DNA of 64,000 nt from assembly GCA_000424365.1 (NCBI GenBank), contig KE384175.1, positions 46,212 to 110,211 on the forward strand. The letters run 5' to 3'. Positions 9,358-18,340 of this stretch are shown here, piece by piece. The stretch is from Lachnospiraceae bacterium NK4A144 (lineage in GTDB: Bacteria > Bacillota > Clostridia > Lachnospirales > Lachnospiraceae). A model generated the notes under the pieces. The model made no database searches and was not told the origin of the DNA. It worked only from the letters and a program-made list of their open reading frames with translations. Position 1 is the stretch's first letter; each line of letters opens with the position of its first letter. The translations under genes and the position numbers were made by a program.

Positions 9358-10341
9358 TTCTCGTTCAAATAATGTGGCGGATAATGTCAGGTGCTGAGTA
9401 TGTGGCTTTGAGCCTTCCTGTGTCTCTACTGCACGGATGAGCATGGAAGCAGCTTCAGCACCTATTTCTTCGCCAGGAAGCTCAAAGGATGTAAGAGATG
9501 TTTCCAGCATATTTCCGATCTGAACACCTGTCATACTGAGGACTTTTACCTCATCAGGAACTTTGATACCACGGTCTTTAAGTGCACGCATGGAGCCCAT
9601 TCCCTGAGAATCATTGGCAACCATGATGGCGTCGATGTCAGTATAAGCATCTAATAGATTAAGAGTGCAGTCGTATCCGTATTCGGCACCCTGCAGAAGA
9701 GCCTCGCCTGAAGTCTGTATCTCATCAAGCTCCAGTTCTGATATGGCACGTTTATATCCTTTATAACGATCAGCATAGGGTGATAGAGACATGGAAGCAT
9801 TTATCAGACCGATTCTCCGGCAGCCTTTTTCGTATAAATGATGAACGGCCTGGTAGCCTATATCTTCGTAGTCAACGACCACACTGCTGAGGCTGTGGTC
9901 GAACTGTCTGATCACCTGTATAACAGGCATTTCTGTATTTATATCACGTATGAGCCTCTTATTATTACCTGTTGCGGCGATGATTATCCCATCGATGAAA
10001 CCGTTTCTCAGTTTGTTGAGACTGACTTTTTCTATATTTCCGTCATTTCCGGTATTGATCATGATGGTCGCATAGCCATCTTTACTAGCCTCTTTTTCGA
10101 TGCCGCAGGCAATCTCAGAAAAGATGGAAAATGTTACTTTAGGTATAACTACAGCAAGGGTTTTAAGCTTTCCCTGCCTGAGTCCACGGGCAAGTATATT
10201 TGGTTTGTAACTCAATTCTTTAACCGCAGCCATGATCCGGGCTTTGGTGTCAGGATGTACATATGAAGTATTATTTAATGCTCTGGAAACCGTAGATACA
10301 TCAACATGAGCCAGAGCAGCCACGTCTTTTAAAGTCGCCAT
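9346..10341 (-). CDS. LacI-family transcriptional repressor
   Basis: A 331-aa repressor: N-terminal helix-turn-helix and hinge (TLKDVAALAHVDVSTVSRALNN, split here as two adjoining helices, then LARGLRQ) followed by a periplasmic-binding-like effector domain. It is divergent from the DHDPS-family/NRAMP operon, and the space between holds two copies of AATACAAACGATTGCA, a typical imperfect LacI palindrome around CG. It therefore probably controls that operon and itself. The effector is probably a substrate of the lyase, but it cannot be named from sequence. The 3' end overlaps the solute-binding gene by 12 bases. Confidence 0.9.
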   Translation of the reverse strand: MATLKDVAALAHVDVSTVSRALNNTSYVHPDTKARIMAAVKELSYKPNILARGLRQGKLKTLAVVIPKVTFSIFSEIACGIEKEASKDGYATIMINTGNDGNIEKVSLNKLRNGFIDGIIIAATGNNKRLIRDINTEMPVIQVIRQFDHSLSSVVVDYEDIGYQAVHHLYEKGCRRIGLINASMSLSPYADRYKGYKRAISELELDEIQTSGEALLQGAEYGYDCTLNLLDAYTDIDAIMVANDSQGMGSMRALKDRGIKVPDEVKVLSMTGVQIGNMLETSLTSFELPGEEIGAEAASMLIRAVETQEGSKPHTQHLTLSATLFERESTM

Positions 10342-10471
10342 TTCGTATTCCCCTCACAGATCATCTATGTTTTGGAATTATTAATGCCGATTATCTGTTC
10401 ATTTTTTCTATAAGAATGGTAAATGAGTATGATAAAGCACTATATAAGTATAATAACAGCTATTTAGCTGT

Positions 10472-10487
10472 AATACAAACGATTGCA
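10472..10487. promoter_or_regulatory. LacI-type operator, copy 1
   Basis: AATACAAACGATTGCA. The core TACAAACG/CGATTGCA matches as an inverted repeat at six of eight positions per arm. It lies about 130 bases before the repressor start, suitable for autoregulation. The identical 16-mer recurs at 10679. Confidence 0.65.
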
Positions 10488-10607
10488 CAGAAACTGTTCA
10501 TAACACGTTGAAGTGATCATATATAAATATTGACTTTAAAACTGCACAATTTCAAAATGGTTAAATAGTCAAAAACATACAATTTGTGCAAAAATATGCA
10601 GAGGTTG

Positions 10608-10621
10608 TGCAAAATGTTGCA
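10608..10621. promoter_or_regulatory. Possible auxiliary operator
   Basis: TGCAA-AATG-TTGCA has perfect 5-base arms that match the TTGCA half-site of the two main operators but lack the central CG. TTGTGCA also appears at 10584 and 10605, and inverted at 10543, so the region is rich in half-sites. Confidence 0.35.
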
Positions 10622-10637
10622 GAAGGATTGCATTTTA

Positions 10638-10666
10638 TTGCCTTGGTTTTTGTGAAGTGTTATAAC
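10638..10666 (+). promoter_or_regulatory. Promoter of the DHDPS-family/NRAMP operon
   Basis: TTGCCT (10638-10643), a 17-base spacer and TATAAC (10661-10666), with TG at the extended -10 position. The downstream operator would cover roughly +6 to +21 of the transcript, a classic blocking position. Confidence 0.65.
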
Positions 10667-10678
10667 TAGACCATAGTT

Positions 10679-10694
10679 AATACAAACGATTGCA
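10679..10694. promoter_or_regulatory. LacI-type operator, copy 2
   Basis: Identical to the 16-mer at 10472 and in the same orientation. It starts 13 bases after the -10 box, so repressor bound here would block initiation of the lyase operon. Confidence 0.7.
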
Positions 10695-10766
10695 TAAAGA
10701 CAAGGCGCCGTGTCTTTGTAGATCAGAAATCAAAAAAGACTAATATCCAAAAGGAGAATATACATT

Positions 10767-11738
10767 ATGGCAAAGACAAAGAACTTCAAGACAATCTTCC
10801 CTGCAGTTTCAGTACCTCTCAATGATGACTACTCCATTAACGAGCCGGAGTTCAGAGCATATCTTCGCTGGATCAAGAGCTTTTATGATCAGGGCATTCA
10901 GGGTCTTGTCTGCAACGGACATACAGGTGAGATCACAGGACTTTCAAGAGCAGAGAGAAAGAGAGTTATCGAGATCTGTGCTGAAGAGTGCGGAGACAAG
11001 ATGACTATCGTATCCGGTGTTAACTGTGAGAATACGATCGAATCTATCGAGATGGCAGCTGAGGCAAAGGCAGCCGGAGCAGATGCGATCCTCCTCATGC
11101 CTCCTCATATGTGGCTGAGATTTGGAATGAATCCGGATGCACCGTTTGAGTACATCAAGGATGTTGCAGAGGGAGCAGACATCGATATCATCATCCATCT
11201 TTATCCTGCTACATCAAAGGCATTCTATCCGGTTGAGACACTTATCAAGATGTGCAAAGAGATCGATCATGTAAAGTGCATCAAGATGGGAACCCGTGTA
11301 ACTTCTATCTATGAGCATGATGTAAGACTTCTTCGTAAGGAGTGCCCGGATATCAGCCTTATCACATGTCATGATGAGACACTTTGCGTATCATGGTTCC
11401 CGGGAATGGACGGAGCACTTATCGGATTCGCAGGCTGCGTACCGGAGCTTATCTGCCCGGCAAGAGAAGTATTTGCAAATCCTGATAAGCACACACTGAA
11501 GGAAGCTCAGGAGTGGAGCGATCGTATCTATCACATCAGCCAGGCAATCTACGGTGGTGGACAGCCTTCCGGAGAAGCTCATGCAAGACTGAAGGAAACT
11601 CTTGTACAGAGAGGAATCTTCACAAGCGGCCTTATGAGAAAGCCGGTTCTTCCTCTTAATCAGGAAGAAAAAGACTGGATCGCACAGGGAATCAAGAACA
11701 GCGGTCTTGAAAAAGTTGATATGAGTAAGTTTGCATAA
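10767..11738 (+). CDS. Dihydrodipicolinate synthase / N-acetylneuraminate lyase family aldolase
   Basis: A 323-aa TIM-barrel lyase. The Schiff-base lysine is Lys173 in CIKMGT, and the catalytic tyrosine is Tyr146 in IIHLYPAT; the 27-residue spacing agrees with this family. The N terminus has FPAVSVPLNDD and a GHTGEITGLS variant of the usual substrate loop. AAGGAGA precedes ATG. Control by a LacI repressor and pairing with a transporter argue for catabolism of a carboxylated or keto-acid sugar rather than lysine synthesis. The exact substrate is unknown: family members split several 2-keto acids. Confidence 0.85.
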   Translation: MAKTKNFKTIFPAVSVPLNDDYSINEPEFRAYLRWIKSFYDQGIQGLVCNGHTGEITGLSRAERKRVIEICAEECGDKMTIVSGVNCENTIESIEMAAEAKAAGADAILLMPPHMWLRFGMNPDAPFEYIKDVAEGADIDIIIHLYPATSKAFYPVETLIKMCKEIDHVKCIKMGTRVTSIYEHDVRLLRKECPDISLITCHDETLCVSWFPGMDGALIGFAGCVPELICPAREVFANPDKHTLKEAQEWSDRIYHISQAIYGGGQPSGEAHARLKETLVQRGIFTSGLMRKPVLPLNQEEKDWIAQGIKNSGLEKVDMSKFA

Positions 11739-11768
11739 GACTCGACACAAGGGGTATAGAGGTGGTAT

Positions 11769-13076
11769 ATGGAAGTACTTACTAATGGGGAAGTATCAGC
11801 AAAGGACAGACTTGGTTTTGATCCTGCTGAGGTAAAGAAGCTTACTTTCAAAGAGATACTTAGGAAAGTCGGACCCGGTATCATACTTACGGGAATAGTT
11901 ATAGGACCGGGAAATATCACAACATCTGCCATGATGGGGGCAAACTATGGATACCAGATGATGTGGCTTTTGATCCCGATAATCATCATGGGAATCACGT
12001 TTACGATGACTTCCTACAGGATCTCGATTATGACCGGCATGCCGATATTGCATGCTATCCGGCATTACTATGGAGGCGCGGCATCCGCTTTCTGCGGTAT
12101 AGCACTGTTTCTGTCTTGTTTCTTCTTTACTTTGGGAAACATCACGGGTACAGGTGCCGGCATGAACCTGATATTTGGATTTGACTGGCGTATAGGTTCG
12201 CTGATAATGCTTGGAGTATTAGCATTTTGCTACCTTACAAAGGGTGTTTATTCCAAAGTCGAAAAGGGAATCACCATATGTATCATAGGTATGATAGTTG
12301 CATTTTTTGCAACCTTGATATCTACAGGCGGTCCTTCATGGGGACTGATGGCAAAGGGACTCGTAACACCGGCATTTCCGGAAGGCTCATTTACGACTGC
12401 GCTTGCTTACATTAGTACGAACGCGGCTGTAACCGCCGGAATCTACGGTACTTACCTCGGTCTTGAGAAAAAGTGGAAGAAAGAAGACCTTTTCAATGGT
12501 GCAATGAGAGCTGATGCTATAACACATATCGTAACGGTAGTCCTTATCTCAGGTGCTATTGTTCTCGTGGGAGCGATCGTTCTGAATCCTACCGGTACAG
12601 CGATCAAAGCTCCGGCACAGCTTGGTGATCTGCTCCGTCCGTTCCTCGGAAGCGCAGCTCCGATCGTTATGGGTATTGCGATCATTGGTGCAGGTTTCTC
12701 ATCACTTCTCGGAAATACTCAGCGTGGAGTTGTTCTTCTGAACGCAGGTCTTGACAGAGAGACAGGACTTGAGTCAAAGCCGGTAAAGATCATCTGCATC
12801 ATATGCCTTGCAGTTGCTACAGTAATCTGCTTTACATATGGCGGATCTCCGACACAGCTCATATTTATCGCAAATGTTGCAACATCCATAGCAACACCTG
12901 TAGCAGGACTTTTCATGGTTCTGATCCTTTGGAAAGATGAGCTTTTCGCAGGAGTACAGACACCGAGAGTGTTACAGATCCTCATGACGATTTGCTATGT
13001 ATTTGCAGTATTCATGACAGTAAATGCACTTCGTACACAGATACCGAATCTCATCAATTCTTTTATTGGTGGATGA
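11769..13076 (+). CDS. NRAMP-superfamily transporter lacking canonical metal ligands
   Basis: A 435-aa membrane protein with about 11 helices. The first helix keeps the NRAMP pattern VGPGIILTGIVIGPGNITT, but the metal-binding DPGN is GPGN. The sixth helix, where MPH is expected, reads AYISTNAAVTAGIYG, so the metal-binding methionine is absent as well. NRAMP proteins normally move Mn2+ or Fe2+; related branches carry Mg2+ or Al3+. With both sites changed and a co-transcribed keto-acid lyase 30 bases upstream under a sugar-type repressor, an organic substrate is plausible but inferred. It ends before a strong terminator. Confidence 0.78.
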   Translation: MEVLTNGEVSAKDRLGFDPAEVKKLTFKEILRKVGPGIILTGIVIGPGNITTSAMMGANYGYQMMWLLIPIIIMGITFTMTSYRISIMTGMPILHAIRHYYGGAASAFCGIALFLSCFFFTLGNITGTGAGMNLIFGFDWRIGSLIMLGVLAFCYLTKGVYSKVEKGITICIIGMIVAFFATLISTGGPSWGLMAKGLVTPAFPEGSFTTALAYISTNAAVTAGIYGTYLGLEKKWKKEDLFNGAMRADAITHIVTVVLISGAIVLVGAIVLNPTGTAIKAPAQLGDLLRPFLGSAAPIVMGIAIIGAGFSSLLGNTQRGVVLLNAGLDRETGLESKPVKIICIICLAVATVICFTYGGSPTQLIFIANVATSIATPVAGLFMVLILWKDELFAGVQTPRVLQILMTICYVFAVFMTVNALRTQIPNLINSFIGG

Positions 13077-13096
13077 TATTTAATTAACATAGCAAT

Positions 13097-13146
13097 AAAA
13101 AACTCTCAATGTAAGGCAATTAAATACCTTACATTGAGAGTTTTTT
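13097..13146. terminator. Bidirectional terminator, palindrome copy 1
   Basis: ACTCTCAATGTAAGG and CCTTACATTGAGAGT form a perfect 15-bp stem around a 10-base loop, with A-run before and T-run after. Almost the same stem recurs at 16691-16735. Confidence 0.88.
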
Positions 13147-13241
13147 ATTTCCAATGTACAAGCCTTCATTTTTCACCGATAAATACATCGGAGATTCTTG
13201 ATTACAGTTATAAAAACAAACTTATGAAGGAGAGTTGGGGA

Positions 13242-14660
13242 ATGTATAAAAAGGGTGTTATGACATTTTTAATCTGCCTGATGAGCGCCGTGCTTTTTTC
13301 AGGGTGCGGCAGAAGTGATAATGATGATACTTCCGATAAGCTCAAAAACAATGTGGATACGGTATCTGAACAGGAAGAAACATCTGAAGATGCAGCGACG
13401 GAAACAGGGGTAACATCAGTCGGATCAACTGAGGATGAAGTTGATACGGACGAAACCGAAACTCCAAAGGGTGTGCCAAATCTTCTGCTGTTCCGTGATA
13501 ATGCTTTTGAATGGAGAGAGGATAATACTCCCGCGATCAGTCAGCACTACAGCTATCTTTTACTCGATGGAGAAAGTGCCGCTTCAAACCCAAAACTCGC
13601 CGCATCCCTTGAAGACGCAAAGGCTGAGATGTTTTACAAACGGAAAGAAACATGGAATCAAGACCTGAAAAGTATCAAAGAAAGTGAGCTCATATCATTC
13701 AATGATAGCTGGATGGCATATCTGCGAAGAGCTGATGATGATTACTTAAGCTTTGTTTTCGAATACAGCTCGGAAGGACTATATGACGATGGTGCATATA
13801 CGGAATATTTTGCACATTCCTACTATGTTAACGATGGTAAAGAGATAGTTTTTTCCGATGTTGTTGTAAACGAAGATGCTTTTTTTGATCTGATCACAGA
13901 CAAGATGTACGAAAGTATAGATGATAAACTGAATCAGTATTACTCTTTTGGATTAGAAACAGATAAAGAGGCATTCAAGAAAGATCTAAAAGGTTATCTG
14001 AACTCCGGCGAGCTTGCCTGGACGTTGGATCCATTCGGAGTTACATGCTATCTTCAGGCATATACGGCTGCCCCTTTTGCAGAATCTGCAACAATACTGT
14101 TTTCAGAAGACAGTGACAAGACGATTTTTAACGACGAATTCAGAGAAAGCGCGAGAGATGAGTATGTTATACAGGTACCGGGATACGTCGGATCGTATAT
14201 CGATATAAATGACAGCGGTGTACCGGCATATGTGAAAGCATCTGAACAATATGATTACAGCGCAGAAGATGATGAGTTTTATCTTTCAGGATTATATATA
14301 AGCAGCACGGGAGATTGGAAAAATATCCAGACCACAATGCCCGGCGGAACTGATTATTACAACATATTTCTGCTGCATAAGGACGGTACAACGGTTCTTT
14401 TTGAAAATCATGACGAATACGATCAATCCTTCATTAACACATATATTCTGGCGAGACATGAGGTGACGGAAGCCGACAATATTAGAGGATGCCTTGAGTG
14501 GGCCAGCGAAAATGATTATGACATAAACGGAGCAGGATATACACCTGTGTATGTTCCTACTGATCCTTCGAGTATAAGAGTTCTTACCGGCGATGGACAA
14601 TTTGCAGGTGACTGGAGTCCCGCTGTACTTGATATTGATGCAAAAGGAAAGATTAAATAA
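13242..14660 (+). CDS. Secreted lipoprotein with DUF3298/RsiV-like region
   Basis: A 472-aa lipoprotein: signal peptide with Cys22 in LFSGC, an acidic Ser/Thr/Glu-rich linker (about 25-80), then a mixed alpha/beta domain whose SFVFEYSSEG...YFAHSYYVNDGKEIVFSD stretches resemble DUF3298 domains of surface and anti-sigma proteins. The frame is open from 13134, but that reading crosses the preceding terminator; AAGGAGAG at 13227-13234 supports the ATG at 13242. It stands alone between terminators. The role at the cell surface is unknown. Confidence 0.75.
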   Translation: MYKKGVMTFLICLMSAVLFSGCGRSDNDDTSDKLKNNVDTVSEQEETSEDAATETGVTSVGSTEDEVDTDETETPKGVPNLLLFRDNAFEWREDNTPAISQHYSYLLLDGESAASNPKLAASLEDAKAEMFYKRKETWNQDLKSIKESELISFNDSWMAYLRRADDDYLSFVFEYSSEGLYDDGAYTEYFAHSYYVNDGKEIVFSDVVVNEDAFFDLITDKMYESIDDKLNQYYSFGLETDKEAFKKDLKGYLNSGELAWTLDPFGVTCYLQAYTAAPFAESATILFSEDSDKTIFNDEFRESARDEYVIQVPGYVGSYIDINDSGVPAYVKASEQYDYSAEDDEFYLSGLYISSTGDWKNIQTTMPGGTDYYNIFLLHKDGTTVLFENHDEYDQSFINTYILARHEVTEADNIRGCLEWASENDYDINGAGYTPVYVPTDPSSIRVLTGDGQFAGDWSPAVLDIDAKGKIK

Positions 14661-14713
14661 AGTGTTTAAGCCTTTCTTTTATGCTATCATGTATATGTAA
14701 TGGAGGTGATGAT

Positions 14714-15247
14714 ATGCCCTTATTAAATGAAGAAATGAAAACTATTGATTATATATATTCTCTTCCTGACGGAGAACGTGCTGAATTGATCGATGGAATC
14801 ATTTATGACATGGCTCCGCCACGAGTTGAACACCAAAGAATATCATCAAATTTGATAGCTGATATTATCAATTACATTCGCAAAAATCGTGGTGACTGCT
14901 CTGCTTTTCATTCTCCCTTCGCCGTATTTCTCAATAACGACGAGTACAACTACGTTGAGCCGGATATCGCAGTGATCTGCGATAAAAATAAGCTTGATGA
15001 CAAGGGCTGTCATGGTGCACCTGATTTCATAATTGAGATAGTAAGTCCATCAAGTGTAAAAATGGATTATATGATAAAGATGTTTAAATACCAGCGTGCA
15101 GGCGTCCGCGAATATTGGATCGTAGATCCCGATAAACAAATGGTTAGAACCTATAATTTTATCGAGAATGAAACTGCAGATTATCCATTCACAGCCAGTA
15201 TCCCGGTCGGAATATATCCGGGGCTGGAACTAAAAATTACACAATAG
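14714..15247 (+). CDS. Uma2 family (DUF820) PD-(D/E)XK nuclease-like protein
   Basis: A 177-aa protein with the Uma2 pattern: TIDYIYSLPDGERAELIDG at the start, HQRISSNL, then YNYVEPDIAVICD and PDFIIEIVSPSS, which supply the aspartate and glutamate of a PD-(D/E)XK nuclease fold, and GVREYWIVDPD. GGAGGTGATGAT leads to the ATG at 14714; an upstream in-frame ATG at 14681 lacks a ribosome site. Biological role of the family is not established; such genes are often multicopy and mobile. A perfect terminator hairpin follows after two bases. Confidence 0.85.
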   Translation: MPLLNEEMKTIDYIYSLPDGERAELIDGIIYDMAPPRVEHQRISSNLIADIINYIRKNRGDCSAFHSPFAVFLNNDEYNYVEPDIAVICDKNKLDDKGCHGAPDFIIEIVSPSSVKMDYMIKMFKYQRAGVREYWIVDPDKQMVRTYNFIENETADYPFTASIPVGIYPGLELKITQ

Positions 15248-15248
15248 C

Positions 15249-15285
15249 AAAAACGACTTCCGACAAAACGTCGGAAGTCGTTTTT
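15249..15285. terminator. Terminator after the Uma2 gene
   Basis: AAAAACGACTTCCGAC (15249-15264) pairs perfectly with GTCGGAAGTCGTTTTT (15270-15285) around AAAAC; 16-bp stem ending in T-run, and symmetrical enough to work in both directions. Confidence 0.9.
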
Positions 15286-15592
15286 GTCTAGAGGTTTAGG
15301 TCGTGTGAAAGCCTAGGCATTGAGATGAGATTCTGATCAAGAATGGAAAATTAGTAACAACCTAAGAACTTAATAAAAGCTGATTATTTACGAAAAATGA
15401 GCACTTTACATCAGAACCTATACGAGGTATCATGAGTAAGCATTTTTAATCATGTCTGGATTCTGGCGTTCGCCGAAAAATCCCATGTAAAATTTATAGT
15501 TATATTGAATCTAAAGCCCCATAGATATTTTATTTTTAATTCTTTGTCCAGACATATTAAATTGCAATACTTGTCATAAAGGAGAAAGATAT
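15286..15592. other. Non-coding gap, 307 bases
   Basis: AT-rich DNA between the Uma2 terminator and the PD-(D/E)XK gene. I see no conserved RNA or long repeat. A short AAAGGAGAAAG at the right edge is the ribosome site of the next gene. Confidence 0.5.
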
Positions 15593-16636
15593 TTGAAAGA
15601 AAAACAAAAAGACAATCCGTTATATTCGGATACTGCGTATGATGATGCATTTAGAACAATGGAGTCAAGATGTGATGATCTTGTGATACCGTTTGTTAAT
15701 CATATGTTTGGAGAAAACTATGATTCGAAGGCAGTTATCAAGCGCTTAAGAAATGAACACTACATTGAGCATGAGAATAAATCTTCCGAAAAGCGGATAA
15801 CAGATTCTAGTTTCGAGATCATATCAAAAGGAAAAGCGAAAAGATATCACCTTGAATGCGAGAGCAAGAAGTATACCGGTGAAATATTAGTCAGAATCTT
15901 CGAATATGGAACTCAGATAGCAAAGGATGAGTCATTTGGTGATAAATATAGGATGATTTTTCAATTCCCAAATTCAGGATTACTGCTTTTAAGAAAAACT
16001 AAGGAAGCCCCCGACTTTGCTACTATAGGGATTATCTTACCGGATTCAAGAGAGGTAACATATCAGGTACCGCTGGTTAAGATGTCTGATTATGATATAG
16101 AGGATATCTTTTCAAAAAAGTTATACATGCTTTTGCCATTCTATATATTCAATTTTGAGAGTGAATTGACCGAAATAAATAACAGCGAAGAAAAGCTTGA
16201 GAAGATGTTTTCTGTATATGATGAAATATATGGTAGGCTTGATAAAGAGCTGGAAAACGGCAACTTGTCCGAGATATCGTTCCATGCTATCATAAGATTG
16301 ATTCACAGAGTTGCATATAAGCTCACAATGAAATGCGAAAATGTTCAAAAAAAGGTGGGTGATATCATGGGTGGCAAGGTGTTGAATTTGCCGGAATTTG
16401 TGGCATATGATCAGGCGAGGACTGAAGGTAAGATGTCTGTATTGGTATCTCAGGTTTGTCGAAAACTTCAGAAGGGAAAAAATGTTTTGCAGATTGCAGA
16501 AGACCTTGATGAAGACGTAGACGAAATAGAGTTTATTTTTAATATTGCAGCTAAATATGCTCCGGATTATGATGCAGGCAGAGTTTTGAAAGCAGTGCTT
16601 GAAAAAAAGAAAAATAGTCCACTACAGAAGTTTTAA
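15593..16636 (+). CDS. PD-(D/E)XK nuclease family, transposase-like protein (TTG start)
   Basis: A 347-aa protein of the Rpn/PD-(D/E)XK transposase-like group common in Lachnospiraceae. DDAFRTMESR...IPFVNHMFGENY opens the protein; the nuclease core lies about 60-105 with ITDSSFEI and YHLECESKK supplying Asp and Glu-x-Lys-like residues. The C terminus (about 280-335) has a small helical segment (VLQIAEDLDEDVDEIE) like a helix-turn-helix. The start is TTG, set by AAGGAGA seven bases upstream; no nearby ATG fits. Related proteins promote RecA-independent recombination, but this member's activity is unproven. The palindromic terminator at 16691 follows. Confidence 0.75.
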   Translation: MKEKQKDNPLYSDTAYDDAFRTMESRCDDLVIPFVNHMFGENYDSKAVIKRLRNEHYIEHENKSSEKRITDSSFEIISKGKAKRYHLECESKKYTGEILVRIFEYGTQIAKDESFGDKYRMIFQFPNSGLLLLRKTKEAPDFATIGIILPDSREVTYQVPLVKMSDYDIEDIFSKKLYMLLPFYIFNFESELTEINNSEEKLEKMFSVYDEIYGRLDKELENGNLSEISFHAIIRLIHRVAYKLTMKCENVQKKVGDIMGGKVLNLPEFVAYDQARTEGKMSVLVSQVCRKLQKGKNVLQIAEDLDEDVDEIEFIFNIAAKYAPDYDAGRVLKAVLEKKKNSPLQKF

Positions 16637-16689
16637 TTAGTTTGTTTGAAGAAAAATCATGATATGTAACTAAATAAAGTCGAAATTGG

Positions 16690-16735
16690 GAACTCTCAAT
16701 GTAAGGTATTAAACTGGCTTACATTGAGAGTTTTT
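16690..16735. terminator. Terminator, palindrome copy 2
   Basis: AACTCTCAATGTAAG and CTTACATTGAGAGTT flank a 12-base loop and end in T-run. The stem matches copy 1 at 13102-13141 almost base for base, while the loops differ. Confidence 0.8.
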
Positions 16736-16757
16736 GCATACGCATTTTAGAGAAATC

Positions 16758-16904
16758 CGGATCCTGAATATACTAGAAAATCCCCGTAAGATAGTACACG
16801 ATTTTTCAAAGAAAATGGAAGAAAAAACATGGCAAAAGTTTGATACTGAATGTATAGAAGTTCCGATAAAAAGGGACTTGAAAGGGATATACAATACTAA
16901 TTAG
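16758..16904 (+). pseudogene. Possible 3' remnant of an unidentified gene
   Basis: Between the palindrome and the next gene, one frame reads about 48 codons to TAG with normal amino acid composition (NPRKIVHDFSKKME, then IEVPIKRDLKG) but has no start codon or ribosome site. It could be the tail of a gene cut by the insertion of neighbouring mobile sequence. I do not recognise it; chance is possible. Confidence 0.3.
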
Positions 16905-16944
16905 TCAGATATAATCTGGCGTTTATAAAGGAGAAAAGTATCAA

Positions 16945-18312
16945 ATGAAAAAACTTGCCATGGACGAAAAATTGGTCATGAGACCGATAGTAGGATGCCT
17001 TGTACACTCTCATTTTTGGGAGGGACCCTGCAGAGCCGGACACAAAGAAGACATGACCCATGAAGCAGAAGATAAGGCAGCGACCGCTTACGTGGAGAAG
17101 ATGAAGAAAGAACTGGAAAACATCAATCCCGAAGCAGAACTTCTTCCTGTTATCGATGCCAGATACGAAGAAAAATTCGTAGTATCAGAAGATGTCTATG
17201 CGGAAATAGAAAAAGACATGGACAAAATAGACTGCTTCCTTTGTATGGGCTGGCGTATACCGAAGCTTGAGAGATATAAAAAGCCGGTAGTGATCATGCA
17301 GAACGGAAACGAAGGAATCGACTTCGCTGCATACTGCAGGAATATCGGTGTCGAAGCCTATGTAGCAATGGATATGCAGGATCTGAATGAGATAGTACAT
17401 TATCTCTGGGTCAGAAAAGCAGTAGCATCAACAAGAGTTCTTTGTCTCTCAGCCGCATCACAGCCCACTTTTGGAATACAGTCGGTGATAAGAGATCCGG
17501 AAGTGATCCGTCAGAAATACGGACTCGAAGTGATCAAGCTTCCTTTCTATGAGATCGTAAAATACATGGATCAGATCACAGACGAAGAGGCTCGTCCGCT
17601 GGCAGATAAATATCTTGCAGGTTCCACTGATACTAAGGTAAATAAAGAATGGTTTATAAACGACATCAAATATTACCTTGCTGCAAGAAAAATGATGGAC
17701 GTATACCAGTGTAATGCGTTCACTACCGCATGTCATGAATTATGTACATCCGAAATTCCACAGAACCGGAAGTTCACGCCGTGTATGTGTCATTCCATCA
17801 TGAAAGATGAGCGTATTCCAAGCGCATGCGAAGAAGATCTTAATGCGTTCCTTGCAATGTGTATCATGCAGTATCTTGGAAATCGTCCCGCATTCATGGG
17901 AAATCCTAATCATGAAACAGATGAGCTTCTCCGTATCCATCACGCTGTTCCCGCGCTGTGCATGAACGGCTACGGAAGTAAACCGATGGAATACAAGCTG
18001 TGGGCATTCACAGGACAGGGCTTTGGTGGAAAACTTCAGGTAGATTTCTCTCAAAATGAAAGTGATGATATAACCCTTGGACGTTTCAATCCTGCAGGTG
18101 ATACAATATGTATAAAGGAAGGACAGGTGCTCCGTTCGGAATACGATGAAGTATATTGTTCGCCGTACTATTACATACAAATGGATGATGCCAGAACCTA
18201 TATGCATAATCTTGCAGGTTTCGGTCATCATCAGGTACTTGTATTTGGAGCATATGCTAAGGAAATAAAAGAATTATCAAGATATATGGGATTCAAGATA
18301 GTCGAGGGATAA
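16945..18312 (+). CDS. L-fucose/L-arabinose isomerase superfamily-like protein
   Basis: A 455-aa cytoplasmic protein. N- and central regions (PIVGCLVHSHFWEG, CMGWRIPKLERY, QNGNEGIDFAAYC) and a C-terminal stretch with ALCMNGYG...GFGGKLQVDF...DITLGRFNPAGD resemble the layout of L-fucose/L-arabinose isomerases, where a final beta-barrel domain completes the active site. The usual metal-ligand motifs are not clear to me, so enzymatic activity is uncertain. GGAGAAAAG precedes ATG. It heads a tight six-gene run with a class V aminotransferase, a small protein, AraC, YesM kinase and YesN regulator, pointing to sugar metabolism. Confidence 0.6.
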   Translation: MKKLAMDEKLVMRPIVGCLVHSHFWEGPCRAGHKEDMTHEAEDKAATAYVEKMKKELENINPEAELLPVIDARYEEKFVVSEDVYAEIEKDMDKIDCFLCMGWRIPKLERYKKPVVIMQNGNEGIDFAAYCRNIGVEAYVAMDMQDLNEIVHYLWVRKAVASTRVLCLSAASQPTFGIQSVIRDPEVIRQKYGLEVIKLPFYEIVKYMDQITDEEARPLADKYLAGSTDTKVNKEWFINDIKYYLAARKMMDVYQCNAFTTACHELCTSEIPQNRKFTPCMCHSIMKDERIPSACEEDLNAFLAMCIMQYLGNRPAFMGNPNHETDELLRIHHAVPALCMNGYGSKPMEYKLWAFTGQGFGGKLQVDFSQNESDDITLGRFNPAGDTICIKEGQVLRSEYDEVYCSPYYYIQMDDARTYMHNLAGFGHHQVLVFGAYAKEIKELSRYMGFKIVEG

Positions 18313-18340
18313 CGTACATAAACAAAAAAGCGGAGGTTGC

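Noticed and set aside
13134..13241. Longer N terminus for the lipoprotein at 13242
   Set aside because: It would begin inside a strong terminator and hide the signal peptide; AAGGAGAG marks the later ATG.
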